From: Rhizophagus clarus
Lineage: Eukaryota > Glomeromycota > Glomeromycetes > Glomerales > Glomeraceae
NCBI GenBank assembly: GCA_015698045.1
Contig: BLAL01000259.1
Coordinates: forward strand, 992,001 to 1,056,000
Reading direction: 5' to 3'
Length of the DNA stretch: 64,000 nt
The notes under the pieces were generated by a model. It was not told the DNA's origin, did no database searches, and worked only from the letters and a program-made list of their open reading frames with translations. Below are positions 10,342 through 20,185 of this stretch, piece by piece. A program made the translations under genes and the position numbers. Each line of letters starts with the position of its first letter. Within the stretch, counting starts at the first letter, position 1.

Positions 10342-10600
10342 CATCATAGCCAACATGTGATTTAGGGGCTTCTTCGTAAATAATTCCTGAAAGACGTTTA
10401 AAACCACCTCGACGCATGAGGCTTCTGATGTTGGGTTTATTGGTACTCTAAAGTATTAATTTTAAAAAGAAATGAATAAATTTCAAAACGTGCAAAAAAT
10501 GGTTGCTTTCTTACCTGAATGTAATCGTGAAGAATTTTATGGTGACAGTTTAACCTCCTCTTCCAAGGCCTTTTTCACCGTTTAATCTGCTCAGACTGTC
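10342..10600 (-). pseudogene. Histone H4 pseudogene with a retained intron
   Basis: Minus strand. Exon 1 (10515-10600) aligns with the H4 N-terminal tail. The start codon is lost, GEKGLGRGG stands for GGKGLGKGG, and after a frameshift NCHHKILHDYIQ stands for KRHRKILRDNIQ. A 67-bp intron (10448-10514) begins GTAAG and ends TTTAG exactly after NIQ. Exon 2 (10342-10447) reads STNKPNIRSLMRRGGFKRLS then GIIYEE, matching [26 protein letters not shown], and then diverges. The C-terminal half of H4 is missing. Three Arg positions became Cys, His and His, changes expected from CpG transitions. Retention of the intron shows a DNA-level duplicate rather than a retrocopy. Confidence 0.75.
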
Positions 10601-11340
10601 AGATATTATTATTTTTTTGCAAAAACAAAAAGTCTACTATGTCAAAATACGCGTAATAAAAGTGATTGGTTGCACATGACCAAAAATAAGGTGGCTTATA
10701 TTATTACAAACTACCTGTCTACTTCATCAGCCACGTGTCCGAAGGTCTCACAAATTGTTATAGGCCGCATTATAAAAAAGGTATCAGCCTATGGTTTATA
10801 TCGGCGGAGTTAAAAATATAATACGTGCTATGTGGGATTTCTACGAAAAAAAAACTTATGAGTGTTACAATGTCTATTACAAATTCTACTTTATGTTGTT
10901 TAGGAACGATATTATCCATTTGTTATATAAGAATATATACCAATTATGAACTATTTTTACTATTTAGACTTCATCATATCAGTGAATGAAAATAAAGTGA
11001 ATTTCCATGAAATGATTCCGCTTACTAATATATAATGTCTTAGACACTGGAATAACGAGATGCTAATATATGGTCAAATGTTTTACTACACGTTTCACAT
11101 TAATAATTTTGACTCGATTGCCATTGATATATGTTTTTGTTTCAATACCAGTGTATCCCTATTATAATATTTTCTCGCAACCGTAAGAGTCCGAGGTGAA
11201 CTAATACATTCTTTGGTTTACAATAATGATCTATGCCGCAGTAATCATCGTGAGACAACAGGCAACCGTGACCCTGACAGCCAATCGGATACCAAATGGA
11301 ATATTGACTTTTTAAAAAAAAATCGGCTAATATTATGCAA

Positions 11341-11382
11341 CAATTCAGCCGAAAATTGGAAATCCGATTTTTGGCTGAATTG
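11341..11382. repeat. 42-base hairpin
   Basis: CAATTCAGCC at the left and its exact complement GGCTGAATTG at the right enclose a further partly paired core (AAAATTGGAAATCCGATTTT). The perfect outer stem is 10 bp. It could be a relic of a short inverted-repeat transposon or a regulatory hairpin. Confidence 0.6.
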
Positions 11383-11805
11383 AATTATTTCGACTAGTGA
11401 TATTGAGATATTATTACTTCTATTGCTTTAAAGTAATGTGATTATTAAGGTATTCCTCCATGATCTGATGACAATATTGATTGCAGAAGTCATACAAAAA
11501 AAAAATACTCATACTACGATTATGCAGCAGGATTTTAAATTACATGGATGAATAAGTATACAAAAAAAGATGATAAAATTAATGAAATGAGCTAAAAAAT
11601 TTATTCAAAGAAATATTCTTCAAAGTTAATAATTTTAATTAAAATACTTATTCAGTAACTGAAGCTAATAATAAACTTATTAGTTATAAACACTGATAGT
11701 CTGATAGTTATAAATTTGTTGATTGCTTATTATAAATGTTGCGATATGAGGTAAATTAAAGTGTAATACCTTTTTATAAATACAAAATTTCAATTAATGG
11801 AACAT

Positions 11806-11890
11806 TTCTTTGAAATAGTTTTTTTTTTTTATCGAGCATGGAAATAATTCTTTGAAATAATTTTTTTTTTTTTATCGAGCATGGAAATAA
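11806..11890. repeat. Tandem duplication of a 42-43 bp unit
   Basis: Two adjacent copies of a unit that starts TTCTTTGAAATA, runs through a T-tract and ends ATCGAGCATGGAAATAA. They are nearly identical, so the duplication is recent. Confidence 0.85.
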
Positions 11891-12249
11891 AACGAAAATT
11901 AAAACGCGCACGAACTATGATCACATATTATTATATCATCTACAAAAATTATCTTTATTTATCTTGTTTAGCACATTTTTTTAGTGAAGCATTTGATTAC
12001 AAAACCTCAAACATCCCGTTTCATAGTTATTAGCAAATGTGAATAAATGCAAAACAATGATTGTTACATTGATTAAAAGTATTAAATATTACTACAAGCA
12101 ATGAAGTTACTGGACTACTTATTCTGATTAAAAATTTATCATTTGAATATTTTTTTTTTGTCATGAACTAATAGAGTTGCAAACATTTCTTATGTCAGGG
12201 TAACTAGTCTAGATTTTTAAATAAAAGGAAGATATAAAATTTACTATAA

Positions 12250-13659
12250 TTAAACACTTTTTTGATGAGGTTGAATTCGAAGTCGGGCAGGATGATTAAA
12301 AGATACTACTGGATAAAGCTTTGACGGTAAATTATCCCATGTCGATACTTCCGGATATTTTGTGCCATTAACTGTAAAAGCACAAGTTCTTTTATTCAAA
12401 TCCAAATGAACAGTAATTCTTGCACCTTCTCCGAATGGTGGACAATAATTTGATCCTTTGTCAGAATTATAACAAAGTCCATTTACACCTAATACCCATC
12501 CAGTTGGTTGTCTTCCTGCCCAGAATTCATAACTTAAATTTTCTGGCGCACATACTCCTACCCAAGCGTTTGCTTTCTCAATAATAACATCCCATTCAAA
12601 AATACCTTTACCTTCTAGTATCATTTTAGCTCTAACATTTCGCCATGATTTAGTTTTGCTTTTTAAATATACAACTTTTCCATTATCTTCAATAAGTGTA
12701 TTTGTTCCGCATTCTGTCTCATCCCAAACATATTGGGAACAAATTGTACCTCGAGTATTATTTAACTCGAATTTATTTAATCTTGTTTTTTGTCTATAAA
12801 CATCAACAATTATTTTTGCTGGGATGATTTCTAATGGTTCAATGATGTCGGTTAAAATTTGACCTTCAATTCGCATGAAATCAATATATTTAACTAAAGG
12901 TTCCAATTTTTTAGCAATTTCTTGATGATTTATAATTAATTTTTCATTATCTACTTGAACTGAATTCTCTACTTGTTTTATCTCCTTCAAGGTTTGTAAT
13001 CGTTCCTTAAGAGTTTTGTATGCATCATTAGAAACTTGTTTTGATGCAAGAATAGCACCATATCGAAAAACTTCATATTCTGGGGTTGCAAAAGGCTTAT
13101 CTTTATCATATGTACAAGCTAAAAGATATTGAAGACCTGAAATGGACAACCGACCAAATTCAATATTATTTAATGGTATAACTGCTACCATTTCAACCAA
13201 TAAATTCAAAAAAATATTATCTTCTATTAATGGAATTTTTTCTGCAAATTTAGAAAGTAATTCTGGTGAACAATTTTCCGTACAATTCTTTTTTAGAGTA
13301 TTTTTAAAAGTCTTCGTAATAAAATTTTCAAGTTCTGTTAATTGAAAATAATTTGCAGCGTAAAAAGTTTCAATCATATTATCTTTTGTTAAAGATTCTT
13401 CTTTAATTGACCCCGTATAAATATATTCTAATATGAGTTCCATCCCAGCAGAATTAACCTTCGGAAAAGAAATTTGTTTTTCGTGACTTTCCTTCATCCC
13501 ATTATAAAGCAAACTATCAAAAAATTCGGACCTTGCAGCCAAAATCGCTCTACAACCATATAATTTCTTTTCATCTTCACATAAAATTTCTATATCACTA
13601 TATTTCGGATTATTTACTAATAATCTAAAGTCTCGTTCTAACGAATATCCTCTCGTCAT
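12250..13659 (-). CDS. BTB/POZ-BACK-SPRY-like domain protein (469 aa)
   Basis: Intact, intronless, first minus-strand member. BTB ~10-118 (YSDIEILCED, CRAILAARSEFFDSLLYNGM), BACK ~125-235 (CSPELLSKFAEKI, EFGRLSI, PEYEVFRYGAILASK), SPRY ~315-468 (YVWDETECG, GIFEWDVIIE, AWVGVCAPEN, GWVLGVNG, ITVHLDLNKRTCAFTVNG, LYPVVSF). Relative to the plus-strand genes there is a short Lys/Asn/Cys-rich insertion between BTB and BACK (KNTLKKNCTENCS). Its nearest relative is the neighbour at 14902; both have the APENL.YEF.AG stretch, a VNG/TNG word after GWVLG and matching 3' flanks. The ATG at 13659 lies about 55 bases below a TATA-like box and 115 below the palindromic box. A Cullin-3 adaptor role is inferred from the BTB-BACK pair. 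Confidence 0.92.
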   Translation of the reverse strand: MTRGYSLERDFRLLVNNPKYSDIEILCEDEKKLYGCRAILAARSEFFDSLLYNGMKESHEKQISFPKVNSAGMELILEYIYTGSIKEESLTKDNMIETFYAANYFQLTELENFITKTFKNTLKKNCTENCSPELLSKFAEKIPLIEDNIFLNLLVEMVAVIPLNNIEFGRLSISGLQYLLACTYDKDKPFATPEYEVFRYGAILASKQVSNDAYKTLKERLQTLKEIKQVENSVQVDNEKLIINHQEIAKKLEPLVKYIDFMRIEGQILTDIIEPLEIIPAKIIVDVYRQKTRLNKFELNNTRGTICSQYVWDETECGTNTLIEDNGKVVYLKSKTKSWRNVRAKMILEGKGIFEWDVIIEKANAWVGVCAPENLSYEFWAGRQPTGWVLGVNGLCYNSDKGSNYCPPFGEGARITVHLDLNKRTCAFTVNGTKYPEVSTWDNLPSKLYPVVSFNHPARLRIQPHQKSV

Positions 13660-13714
13660 TGCCTAAAAAGAAAAGAAATTTTTTTTTAATAAAAAAATTA
13701 CAGCATACTTTAAA

Positions 13715-13805
13715 CCTTATTTATTATGTAACATAGTTATATTCGTGCCATGTTGTACAGTACTAGCCATATGGAAAAAATATTTCCGAGGATTAAAGCT
13801 GCGCC
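13715..13805 (-). promoter_or_regulatory. Shared promoter module of the 12250 gene
   Basis: Read on the minus strand: GGCGCAGC (13805-13798), then a GGAAATATTTTTTCC palindrome (13787-13773), ATATGGCTAGTACTGTACA, ACATGGCACGAATATAA and a TATA-like AATAAATAAGG (13725-13715). The same boxes in the same order and spacing precede 14902, 17971 and 33521. Confidence 0.7.
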
Positions 13806-14901
13806 TTAGAAATTTTTTTGATTCGTCAATTCATACCAATCGGTGTTTGATATTTAGCGCGCAGCAGCATAACAGAGGACCAAGAGGTTATAACTTGGGA
13901 GCTTTAGTGTCAAATGAATAATTGAGTTGTTGTTGCCTTAGCTAATATTTTAAAGAGAATCACAGTTCTAATTTTTGGGGAAAAAAAATCATGAATTGTG
14001 CATAACGTACAATTGCACATGGTCAGAAATATATTGCTTAGTGTAGGGAGATGTTTATAATAATTAAAAGATTGGTTTTATTATTATGTTATAAAAAGCA
14101 TTTTAATCTTTACACAATATATTTCAAATATTGAATATAGTTCAATAAAAAAAATCTTTGAATATTGACTTGTGACTCATTATATCGTAGTGGAAGACAG
14201 TAAGTTACATGATATTTTAATCATAATCAATTAAGAAAGTTTTAGTACAGACATGACATTTTGTTAATTATTTTCTTCATCATAAAATAAACGTTGCATT
14301 GCGATATAAATTAAAAATGGAAATACTTTTTCATTATAAAAATTTGCAATTAAATATAGAATGCTTTCTAAAAAAAAAAAATTTTTCCAACCATGGAAAT
14401 AAACCGAAAACCTGGATGCAACACAAACTATGATCACGAAAATATTTTTTTTTTTTTTTTTTTAATGCATTTTATATATTTATTTTGGCGACACTTTTTT
14501 TTCTTGATTTATTTTGTGATGAATATCATAATTGATGATTAGTAGGCATAGATAATATAAAGGAGAGTTATTACTCTGATTAAAAGTACTAAAAAATAAA
14601 GCTCGTAATGTAGAGTGAAAATTATGAATATGATTTTGAACTACTACCAGAGTAGGTAATTAATTGGCTAAGAATTTTTTTTTTCAAAATTCATCAGATA
14701 ATTCATCACAGTAAGTTATTATTGTATTATGAACTTATACATCTATCAATGTTCAATTGCAATCAATCTATAATAAATCAAGACTATTATTCTGATTGGA
14801 AAATCTATCATTACTTTTTGAATATTTTTTTGTTATGAACTAAATCTTTGTGTTTCTAAAAATTCATTTAACAATGTTTGATGTAAAATTTATTATTATA
14901 A
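13806..14901. other. Intergenic: upstream of 12250, downstream of 14902
   Basis: No gene is visible. The segments 14340-14450 and 14781-14860 match 11880-11930 and 12111-12180 (GACTATTATTCTGATTGGAA and TACTTATTCTGATTAAAAAT, then TTTTGAATATTTTTTTG-type text). This shows that the gene pair was copied together with about 0.4 kb of 3' flank. A homopolymer T run sits at 14445-14462. Confidence 0.5.
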
Positions 14902-16329
14902 CTAAATACTTTTTTGATGAGGCTGAATTCGAAGTCGAGCAGGATAATTAAAAGATACTACTGGACAAAGCTTTGATGGTAAATTATTCCATGCTGATAC
15001 TTCCGGATATTTTGTGCCATTTACTGTAAAAGCACAAGTTCTTTTATTCATATCCAAATGAACACTAATTCTTGCACCATCTCCGAATGGTGGACAGTAA
15101 GTTGATCCTTTGTCAGAATTATAACAACGTCCATTGGTACCCAATACCCAACCAGCTGATTGGCTTCCTGCAAAGAATTCGTAATTCAAATTTTCTGGCG
15201 CACATACTCCTATCCAGGCGTTTACGCAGGTTTTCTCTATAATAACATCCCATATAAAAATACCTTTGTCTTCTAGTATCATTTTAGCTCTAACATTTCG
15301 CCATGATTTAGTTTTACTTTGTAAACATGTAATTTTTCCATCATCCTCAATAAGTGTATTTGATACACATTCTGAATCATCCCAAACATATTGGGAACAA
15401 ATTGATACTGGTATTCCTCGAGTATTACTTAACTCGGATTTATTTAATCTTGCTTTTTGTCTATAAACATCAACAATTATTTTTGTTGGAGTAATTTCTA
15501 ATGGTTCAATGATGTCGGCCAAAATTTGTCCTTCAATTCGCATGAAATCAATATATTTAACTAAAGGCTCCAATTCTTTAGCAATTTTTTGGTGATCGGT
15601 AATTAATTTATCTTCGTTATCTACTTGAACTGAATTCTCTACTCGCTCTATTTCTTCCAAGGTTGGTAAACGTTCCTTAATAGTTTTGTACGCATCATTA
15701 GAAACTTGTTTAGCTGCAAGAATAGCACCATACCGGAAAATATCATATTCTGGGGTTGCAAAAGGTTTATACTTATCATATGTACAAGCTAAAAGATATT
15801 GAAGACCTGGGATGGACAACCGACCAAATTCAATATTATCTAATGGTATAACCGCTACCATTTCGACCAATAAATTCAAAAAAACATTATCTTCTATTAA
15901 TGGAATTTTTTCCGCAAATTCAGATAGTAATTCTGGTGAATAACTTTCTTTACAACTCTTTTCTAAAGTATTTTTAAAAGTTTTTATAACAAAATTCTCA
16001 AGTTCTGTTAATTGAAAATAATTTGCAGCGTAAAAAGATTCGATCATATTTTCTTTTGTTAAAGATTCTTCTTTAATTGATCCAGCATAAATATATTCTA
16101 ATATGATCCTCATTCCGATAGAATTAATTTTTGGAAAAGAAATTTGTTTTTCATAACTTTCTTTCATTCCATTATAAAGTAAACTATCAAAAACTTCGGA
16201 TCTCGCAGCTAATATTGCTCTACAACCATATAATTTCTTTCCATCTTCACATAAAATTTCAATATCACTATACTTTGGATTATCTATTAATAATCTAAAA
16301 TCTTGTTCTAATGAATAGCCTTTGGTCAT
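14902..16329 (-). CDS. BTB/POZ-BACK-SPRY-like domain protein (475 aa)
   Basis: Intact, intronless. The start is placed at 16329 (MTKGYSLEQDF), where every paralogue begins. The frame stays open 49 codons further upstream, but those codons run through the A-tract and the TATA-like box, so they are promoter rather than protein. BTB ~10-118, BACK ~125-235 and SPRY ~320-474 are complete (YVWDDSECV, GIFIWDVIIE, AWIGVCAPEN, GWVLGTNG, ISVHLDMNKRTCAFTVNG). It differs from its twin at 12250 by an Ile-Pro-Val-Ser insertion before CSQYVWD and by WDD for WDE. Two departures from family consensus are FIWDV for FEWDV and CVSNT for CGTNT. The relic at 16905-17625 follows upstream on the same strand and is closest to this pair. 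Confidence 0.92.
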   Translation of the reverse strand: MTKGYSLEQDFRLLIDNPKYSDIEILCEDGKKLYGCRAILAARSEVFDSLLYNGMKESYEKQISFPKINSIGMRIILEYIYAGSIKEESLTKENMIESFYAANYFQLTELENFVIKTFKNTLEKSCKESYSPELLSEFAEKIPLIEDNVFLNLLVEMVAVIPLDNIEFGRLSIPGLQYLLACTYDKYKPFATPEYDIFRYGAILAAKQVSNDAYKTIKERLPTLEEIERVENSVQVDNEDKLITDHQKIAKELEPLVKYIDFMRIEGQILADIIEPLEITPTKIIVDVYRQKARLNKSELSNTRGIPVSICSQYVWDDSECVSNTLIEDDGKITCLQSKTKSWRNVRAKMILEDKGIFIWDVIIEKTCVNAWIGVCAPENLNYEFFAGSQSAGWVLGTNGRCYNSDKGSTYCPPFGDGARISVHLDMNKRTCAFTVNGTKYPEVSAWNNLPSKLCPVVSFNYPARLRIQPHQKSI

Positions 16330-16373
16330 TGTTTGGAAAAATTTTTTTTTTTTTTTTGTGTATTTCAACGAAA

Positions 16374-16455
16374 CCTTATTTATACAACAAAGTATGTTCG
16401 TACTATGTTGTACCGGCCATACGGAAAAAAATTTTTCCGACGAATTTGCTGCGCC
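16374..16455 (-). promoter_or_regulatory. Shared promoter module of the 14902 gene
   Basis: Minus strand order: GGCGCAGC (16455-16448), the perfect 18-bp palindrome CGGAAAAATTTTTTTCCG (16439-16422, allowing the central AT run), TATGGCCGGTACAACATAGT then ACGAACATAC, and the TATA-like TATAAATAAGG (16384-16374), which ends 45 bases before the ATG. This is the clearest copy of the module in the window. Confidence 0.75.
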
Positions 16456-16904
16456 TCGTGCATGCTCACAAGTCACAACAGTACAAGATTTCTCGGTAAT
16501 ATTAATTCCTTAAATGTTTAACAACACGAAACTCTTATAACTTTATAATTATCAAGTGAGTGTAGATAAACGTAAAGTTTGTTACTTCGAGTAAAAATAT
16601 TAAAAAATAAATTTTTATTCCAATTTACGAAGTGCAAACTCGCGTACTTGCTTTTATTTTTTGCACGTTAACGGCTATGTAGGTTCACATTATCAGGTAG
16701 CTAATGAAGAACTACATAAGCATATCTTTTTCTTGATGCCAAACTTTGAAAAATTCTACGATTGACTGTTAACCAATTAATTACTTATTCTGATAGTCCA
16801 ACATTATATCTATAATATCACCACGGTATATTAAGATCAATCGCAATTTGGTATTTTTCATAATAAACTCAATTCATAAACTCACAAATAAAATTATAAG
16901 TAAA
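16456..16904. other. Intergenic with duplicated 3' flank
   Basis: The segment 16680-16900 (GGTAGCTAATGAAGAACTAC, AACTTTGAAAAATTCTACGA, ATTACTTATTCTGATAGTCC) matches 17640-17770 and 19980-20075. These are 3' flanks of three successive minus-strand copies. No gene. Confidence 0.55.
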
Positions 16905-17625
16905 TATATTTTTGATGAGGTTATATTCTAAAACGATCATGATAACATAATTATGCTATTGGATATAAAATTTGATGGTAAAATTTCCACCTCCGGATAT
17001 TTTTTACCATTAACCGTAAAAGCACAAGTTCTTTTATTCATATTCGAATGGACAGTAATTCTTGCATCAACTCCGAATTTATAATTTGTAAAATTATAAC
17101 AACGTCCTAATACCCATCCAATTTGTTGCATTCCTGTAATGATACACTCCTACCCAAGCATCTCCGAAATAATTTTATCTTCTAGTATCATTTTAGCTTT
17201 AATATTTCTCCATGATTTATTTTGACTTTGTAAACATATAATTTTCCCTTATCCTCAAAAATAAGTTTTGGTCCGCATGTTGGCCTTCGATCAAATATTA
17301 TTTATATTTAAATCGGATCTAACGGCATCTAGCTTTTGGTCGACAAACACCCAAAATTATTTTGTCGAGATAATTTTTAATCGTTTAATAATATCAGCCA
17401 AATTTGTCTTCAATTCTTTTAAAATCAATATATTTAGTAGCTAAATGCTTCAATTCTTATCAACCTTTTGGTGAACAGCGACAAATTTATTTTTTATTAT
17501 TAACTTGTATTGGGTTTTCTATTTGTCTATTCGCTTCAAAACTGGTAACAGTTTCATCAGGCCTTTATATACAGTTTATGCACCATTAGAAACTTGCTTT
17601 GTTGAAACAATAATTCATACAATTT
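16905..17625 (-). pseudogene. Truncated BTB-SPRY paralogue lacking the BTB half
   Basis: Minus-strand family sequence runs from the C-terminal tail (about 16910) back through SPRY (FTVNGKKYPEV near 16990-17020, ITVHSNMNKRTCAF, WVLGRCYNF) and the linker to the BACK word near 17560-17625 (AH.V..NSL-type remains). Everything upstream, including the whole BTB domain and promoter, is gone. Single-base losses shift the frame at several points, and residues around GSD and FGDG are deleted. It sits within the 14902-17971 spacer as a dead tandem unit. Confidence 0.85.
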
Positions 17626-17970
17626 TATATAAAATTAATTACGAAGAGCTATTGATACATTTATTTTTCTTAATGACAAGCTTTGAAAAATTTAATATTT
17701 GGTATTAGCTAGTAATTAATAATTACTTATTCTGATAGTTCATTATTTAAAATAGCAAATTTAACACACTTCTATTAAAAATACTTAATTATTTGATTAA
17801 TTTATAACTTTGCAGTTATTATGCTACTTTATCTGTACGTTTATTATTTTATTATACTGCAATTATTTAGGCTTAAGCGTTTATAAATAACGAATAATTA
17901 GATAAATTTTTGAAAATCTAAGATTAAATTCATAAGCATATAGATAAAATTTTTTACAATAAACCTATTA
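17626..17970. other. Duplicated 3' flank of the 17971 gene
   Basis: Matches the flanks at 16680-16900 and 19980-20190 (ACGAAGAGCTATTGATAC-type start, AAGCTTTGAAAAATTTAATA, ATTACTTATTCTGATAGTTC). No gene is visible. Confidence 0.55.
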
Positions 17971-19368
17971 TTATTGATGAGGCTCAATTCTAAATCGAGC
18001 GGGATAACGTAATGATGCTACCGGACAAAGCTTTGATGGTAAAATATTCCATACTGACACTTCTGGATATTTTGTACCATTAACTGTAAAAGAACAAGTT
18101 CTTTTATTCATATCTAAATGAACGGTGATTTTTGCACCATCTCTAAATGGAGGACAATATTTTATTCCTCTATCAGAATTATAACAATAACCATTAGAAC
18201 ATAATAACCATCCAGTAGGTTGACTTCCTGCCCAGAGTTCATAATCTAAATTCTCCGACACACATACTCCAACCAAAGCACTTTGACACACTTTCTCAAC
18301 GATTACATCCCATTCAAAAATGCCAGTGTTTTCTAATAACATTTTGGCTTTAATATTTTGCCATGAACTAAGATCATCTGGTGCGTATACAACTTTTCCA
18401 TTTTCTTCAACAATAAGTTTTGATCCACATGCTGACTCATCCCAAACACAATTGGAATAAATTCCTCGAATTTTATTTAAATGAGATTTATATAATTTCG
18501 CTTTTTCTCGATAAACATCCACAACCATCTTTACCGAGATAATTTCTAATGGTTCAATGATGTCAGCCAAAATTTGTCCTTCAATTCGCATGAAGTCAAT
18601 ATACTTAACTAAAGGTTCCAATTCTTTAGCCACTTCCTGATGATTGGTAATAGATTTATCTTTATTGTCTATTTGTGCTGAATTCCCTACTTGTTCTATT
18701 TGTTCTAAAGTTGGTAACCGTTCTATAAGAGATTTGTACGCATCATTAGAAACATGCTTCGCTGCAAGAATAGCACTATATCGAAAAACCTCATATTCTG
18801 GAGTTACAAATAACAACTTTTTTCCATAAGTACAGGATAAAAGATATTGAAGACCTGAAATAGACAATCGATCAAATTCAATATCATTCAATGGTACAGC
18901 TGCTACCGCTTCAATCAATAAATTTAGAAAATTATTATTTTCTGTTAATGGCATTTTTTCTGCAAATTTAGATAATAATTCCGGTGAATAATTTCTTATT
19001 AAATTAGTATTCTTAACTGTTTTTATAATAAAATCTTGAAGTCCTGATAATTGAAAATAATCTGCAGCATAAAATGTTTCAATCAAATTATTTTTTGTTA
19101 AAGATTCATCTTTTATTGATCCTGTATAAATATATTCTATTATGATCTTCATACCATCGGAATTAATCTTTGGAAAAGAAATTTGTCTATCATAACTTTC
19201 TTTCATTCCATTATAAAGTAATCTATCAAAAACTTCGGACCTTGCAGCCAAAATAGATCTACAGCAAAATAGTTTCGTTTCATCCTCACATAAAATTTCT
19301 ATATCACTATATTTTGGATTATTTATTAACAATCTTAAATCTTGTTCTAACGAATATCCTTTCGTCAT
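17971..19368 (-). CDS. BTB/POZ-BACK-SPRY-like domain protein (465 aa)
   Basis: Intact, intronless. BTB ~10-118, but with ETKLFCCRSILAARSEVF where the paralogues have EKKLYGCRAILAARSEVF, giving a Cys-Cys pair in the dimer-forming region. BACK ~122-232 (YSPELLSKFAEKM, EFDRLSI, PEYEVFRYSAILAAK), SPRY ~312-463 (CVWDESACG, GIFEWDVIVE, ALVGVCVSEN, GWLLCSNG, ITVHLDMNKRTCSFTVNG). In SPRY the usual AWVGV is ALVGV and GWLLG has become GWLLC. It pairs most closely with 20186: both end in RIEPHQ, carry the D..SLTK..L/M(I/V)ETFYAADYFQLS stretch and have the same 3' flank. The shared promoter module lies 50-120 bases upstream. Confidence 0.92.
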   Translation of the reverse strand: MTKGYSLEQDLRLLINNPKYSDIEILCEDETKLFCCRSILAARSEVFDRLLYNGMKESYDRQISFPKINSDGMKIIIEYIYTGSIKDESLTKNNLIETFYAADYFQLSGLQDFIIKTVKNTNLIRNYSPELLSKFAEKMPLTENNNFLNLLIEAVAAVPLNDIEFDRLSISGLQYLLSCTYGKKLLFVTPEYEVFRYSAILAAKHVSNDAYKSLIERLPTLEQIEQVGNSAQIDNKDKSITNHQEVAKELEPLVKYIDFMRIEGQILADIIEPLEIISVKMVVDVYREKAKLYKSHLNKIRGIYSNCVWDESACGSKLIVEENGKVVYAPDDLSSWQNIKAKMLLENTGIFEWDVIVEKVCQSALVGVCVSENLDYELWAGSQPTGWLLCSNGYCYNSDRGIKYCPPFRDGAKITVHLDMNKRTCSFTVNGTKYPEVSVWNILPSKLCPVASLRYPARFRIEPHQ

Positions 19369-19418
19369 TGCTTAGAGGAAAAAAAAAAAAATTTTTTTAA
19401 TATTTATTTCAAATGAAG

Positions 19419-19489
19419 CCTTATTTATGCAACAAAAGTATCATGTTGCACAAATGGGAAAAAATTATTTCCGAGAATTATGCTGCGTC
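19419..19489 (-). promoter_or_regulatory. Shared promoter module of the 17971 gene
   Basis: Minus strand order: GACGCAGCA (19489-19481), CGGAAATAATTTTTTCCC palindrome (19473-19456), TGCAACATGA in the position of TACAACATAG, and TATA-like GCATAAATAAGG (19430-19419). The TAGTAC half of the middle box is reduced compared with the 12250 copy. Confidence 0.65.
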
Positions 19490-20185
19490 ATTGTGATTAA
19501 CAAATTAGGAAATTTTTTTTTCTCATAATTATTTACATTAATACCGTAGTTGGGTAAAGCTCATTAGGATGATATTTGGTATATCAATCTACCAAAAATT
19601 AATACCTTTAAAAAAGTCATATCAAATTTAGTAAATTGTGATTTGGTAGTAATACCGCCGAATTTCTATAATTTTTTGAATAATTATCTTTTACTACATA
19701 ATTTTATATACTGTAACTCGTTAAAATTTATTCCATTTACATACCCATAATTTTATATAAAAAAACTAATATGCTAAATAAATAAATTTTACCGAATAAT
19801 AACTTTCCTGATTTCAAATATTGAATGTGATTAATTTGGATATAAACGAAATAAAATTCCAAGTTTATTATTTGAACAAATGTATTAAAAAATAAGTTTA
19901 TTTGTACATTTTACAAAATATTGGCATTCTTGCGGTGCTCACATAATTCTTCATCTTTCACACGTTAATAGTTATGCGAATTTACAATAAAAGATAATTT
20001 ACGAAGAACTGAAAAGCTTTGAAAATTTCAATATTCATTATTTACTTTAGTTACTCTGGTAGTCCAGCATTTAAATTCGGAATAAAAGTTTGTTATTTTA
20101 GAGTATAATTACAATAATGAATAAATAGTTTATTCAAAGATTAACTTTGTTCGTAAGCTCATAAATAAAATTTTTACAATTAAAC
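19490..20185. other. Intergenic, no gene
   Basis: Very AT-rich. The right part (about 19940-20185) is the duplicated 3' flank already seen at 16680 and 17640. No frame or structured RNA is recognised in the rest. Confidence 0.45.

Larger units (their letters stand above)
10601..12110. other. Intergenic, tail-to-tail boundary of the array
   Basis: No gene is recognisable. The plus-strand paralogues end before this stretch and the minus-strand ones begin after it. It contains the hairpin at 11341-11382 and the tandem duplication at 11806-11890, both listed separately. From about 11880 it matches sequence downstream of the 14902 gene (ATGGAAATAAA, AACTATGATCAC), so its right end belongs to a duplicated 3' flank. 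Confidence 0.4.

Noticed and set aside
16330..16476. N-terminal extension of the 14902 protein by 49 residues (MTCEHARGAANSSEK...)
   Set aside because: The extension passes through the A-tract, TATA-like box and palindromic box that are conserved as promoter in paralogues. All family members start at M(T/M)(R/K)GYSLEQ.
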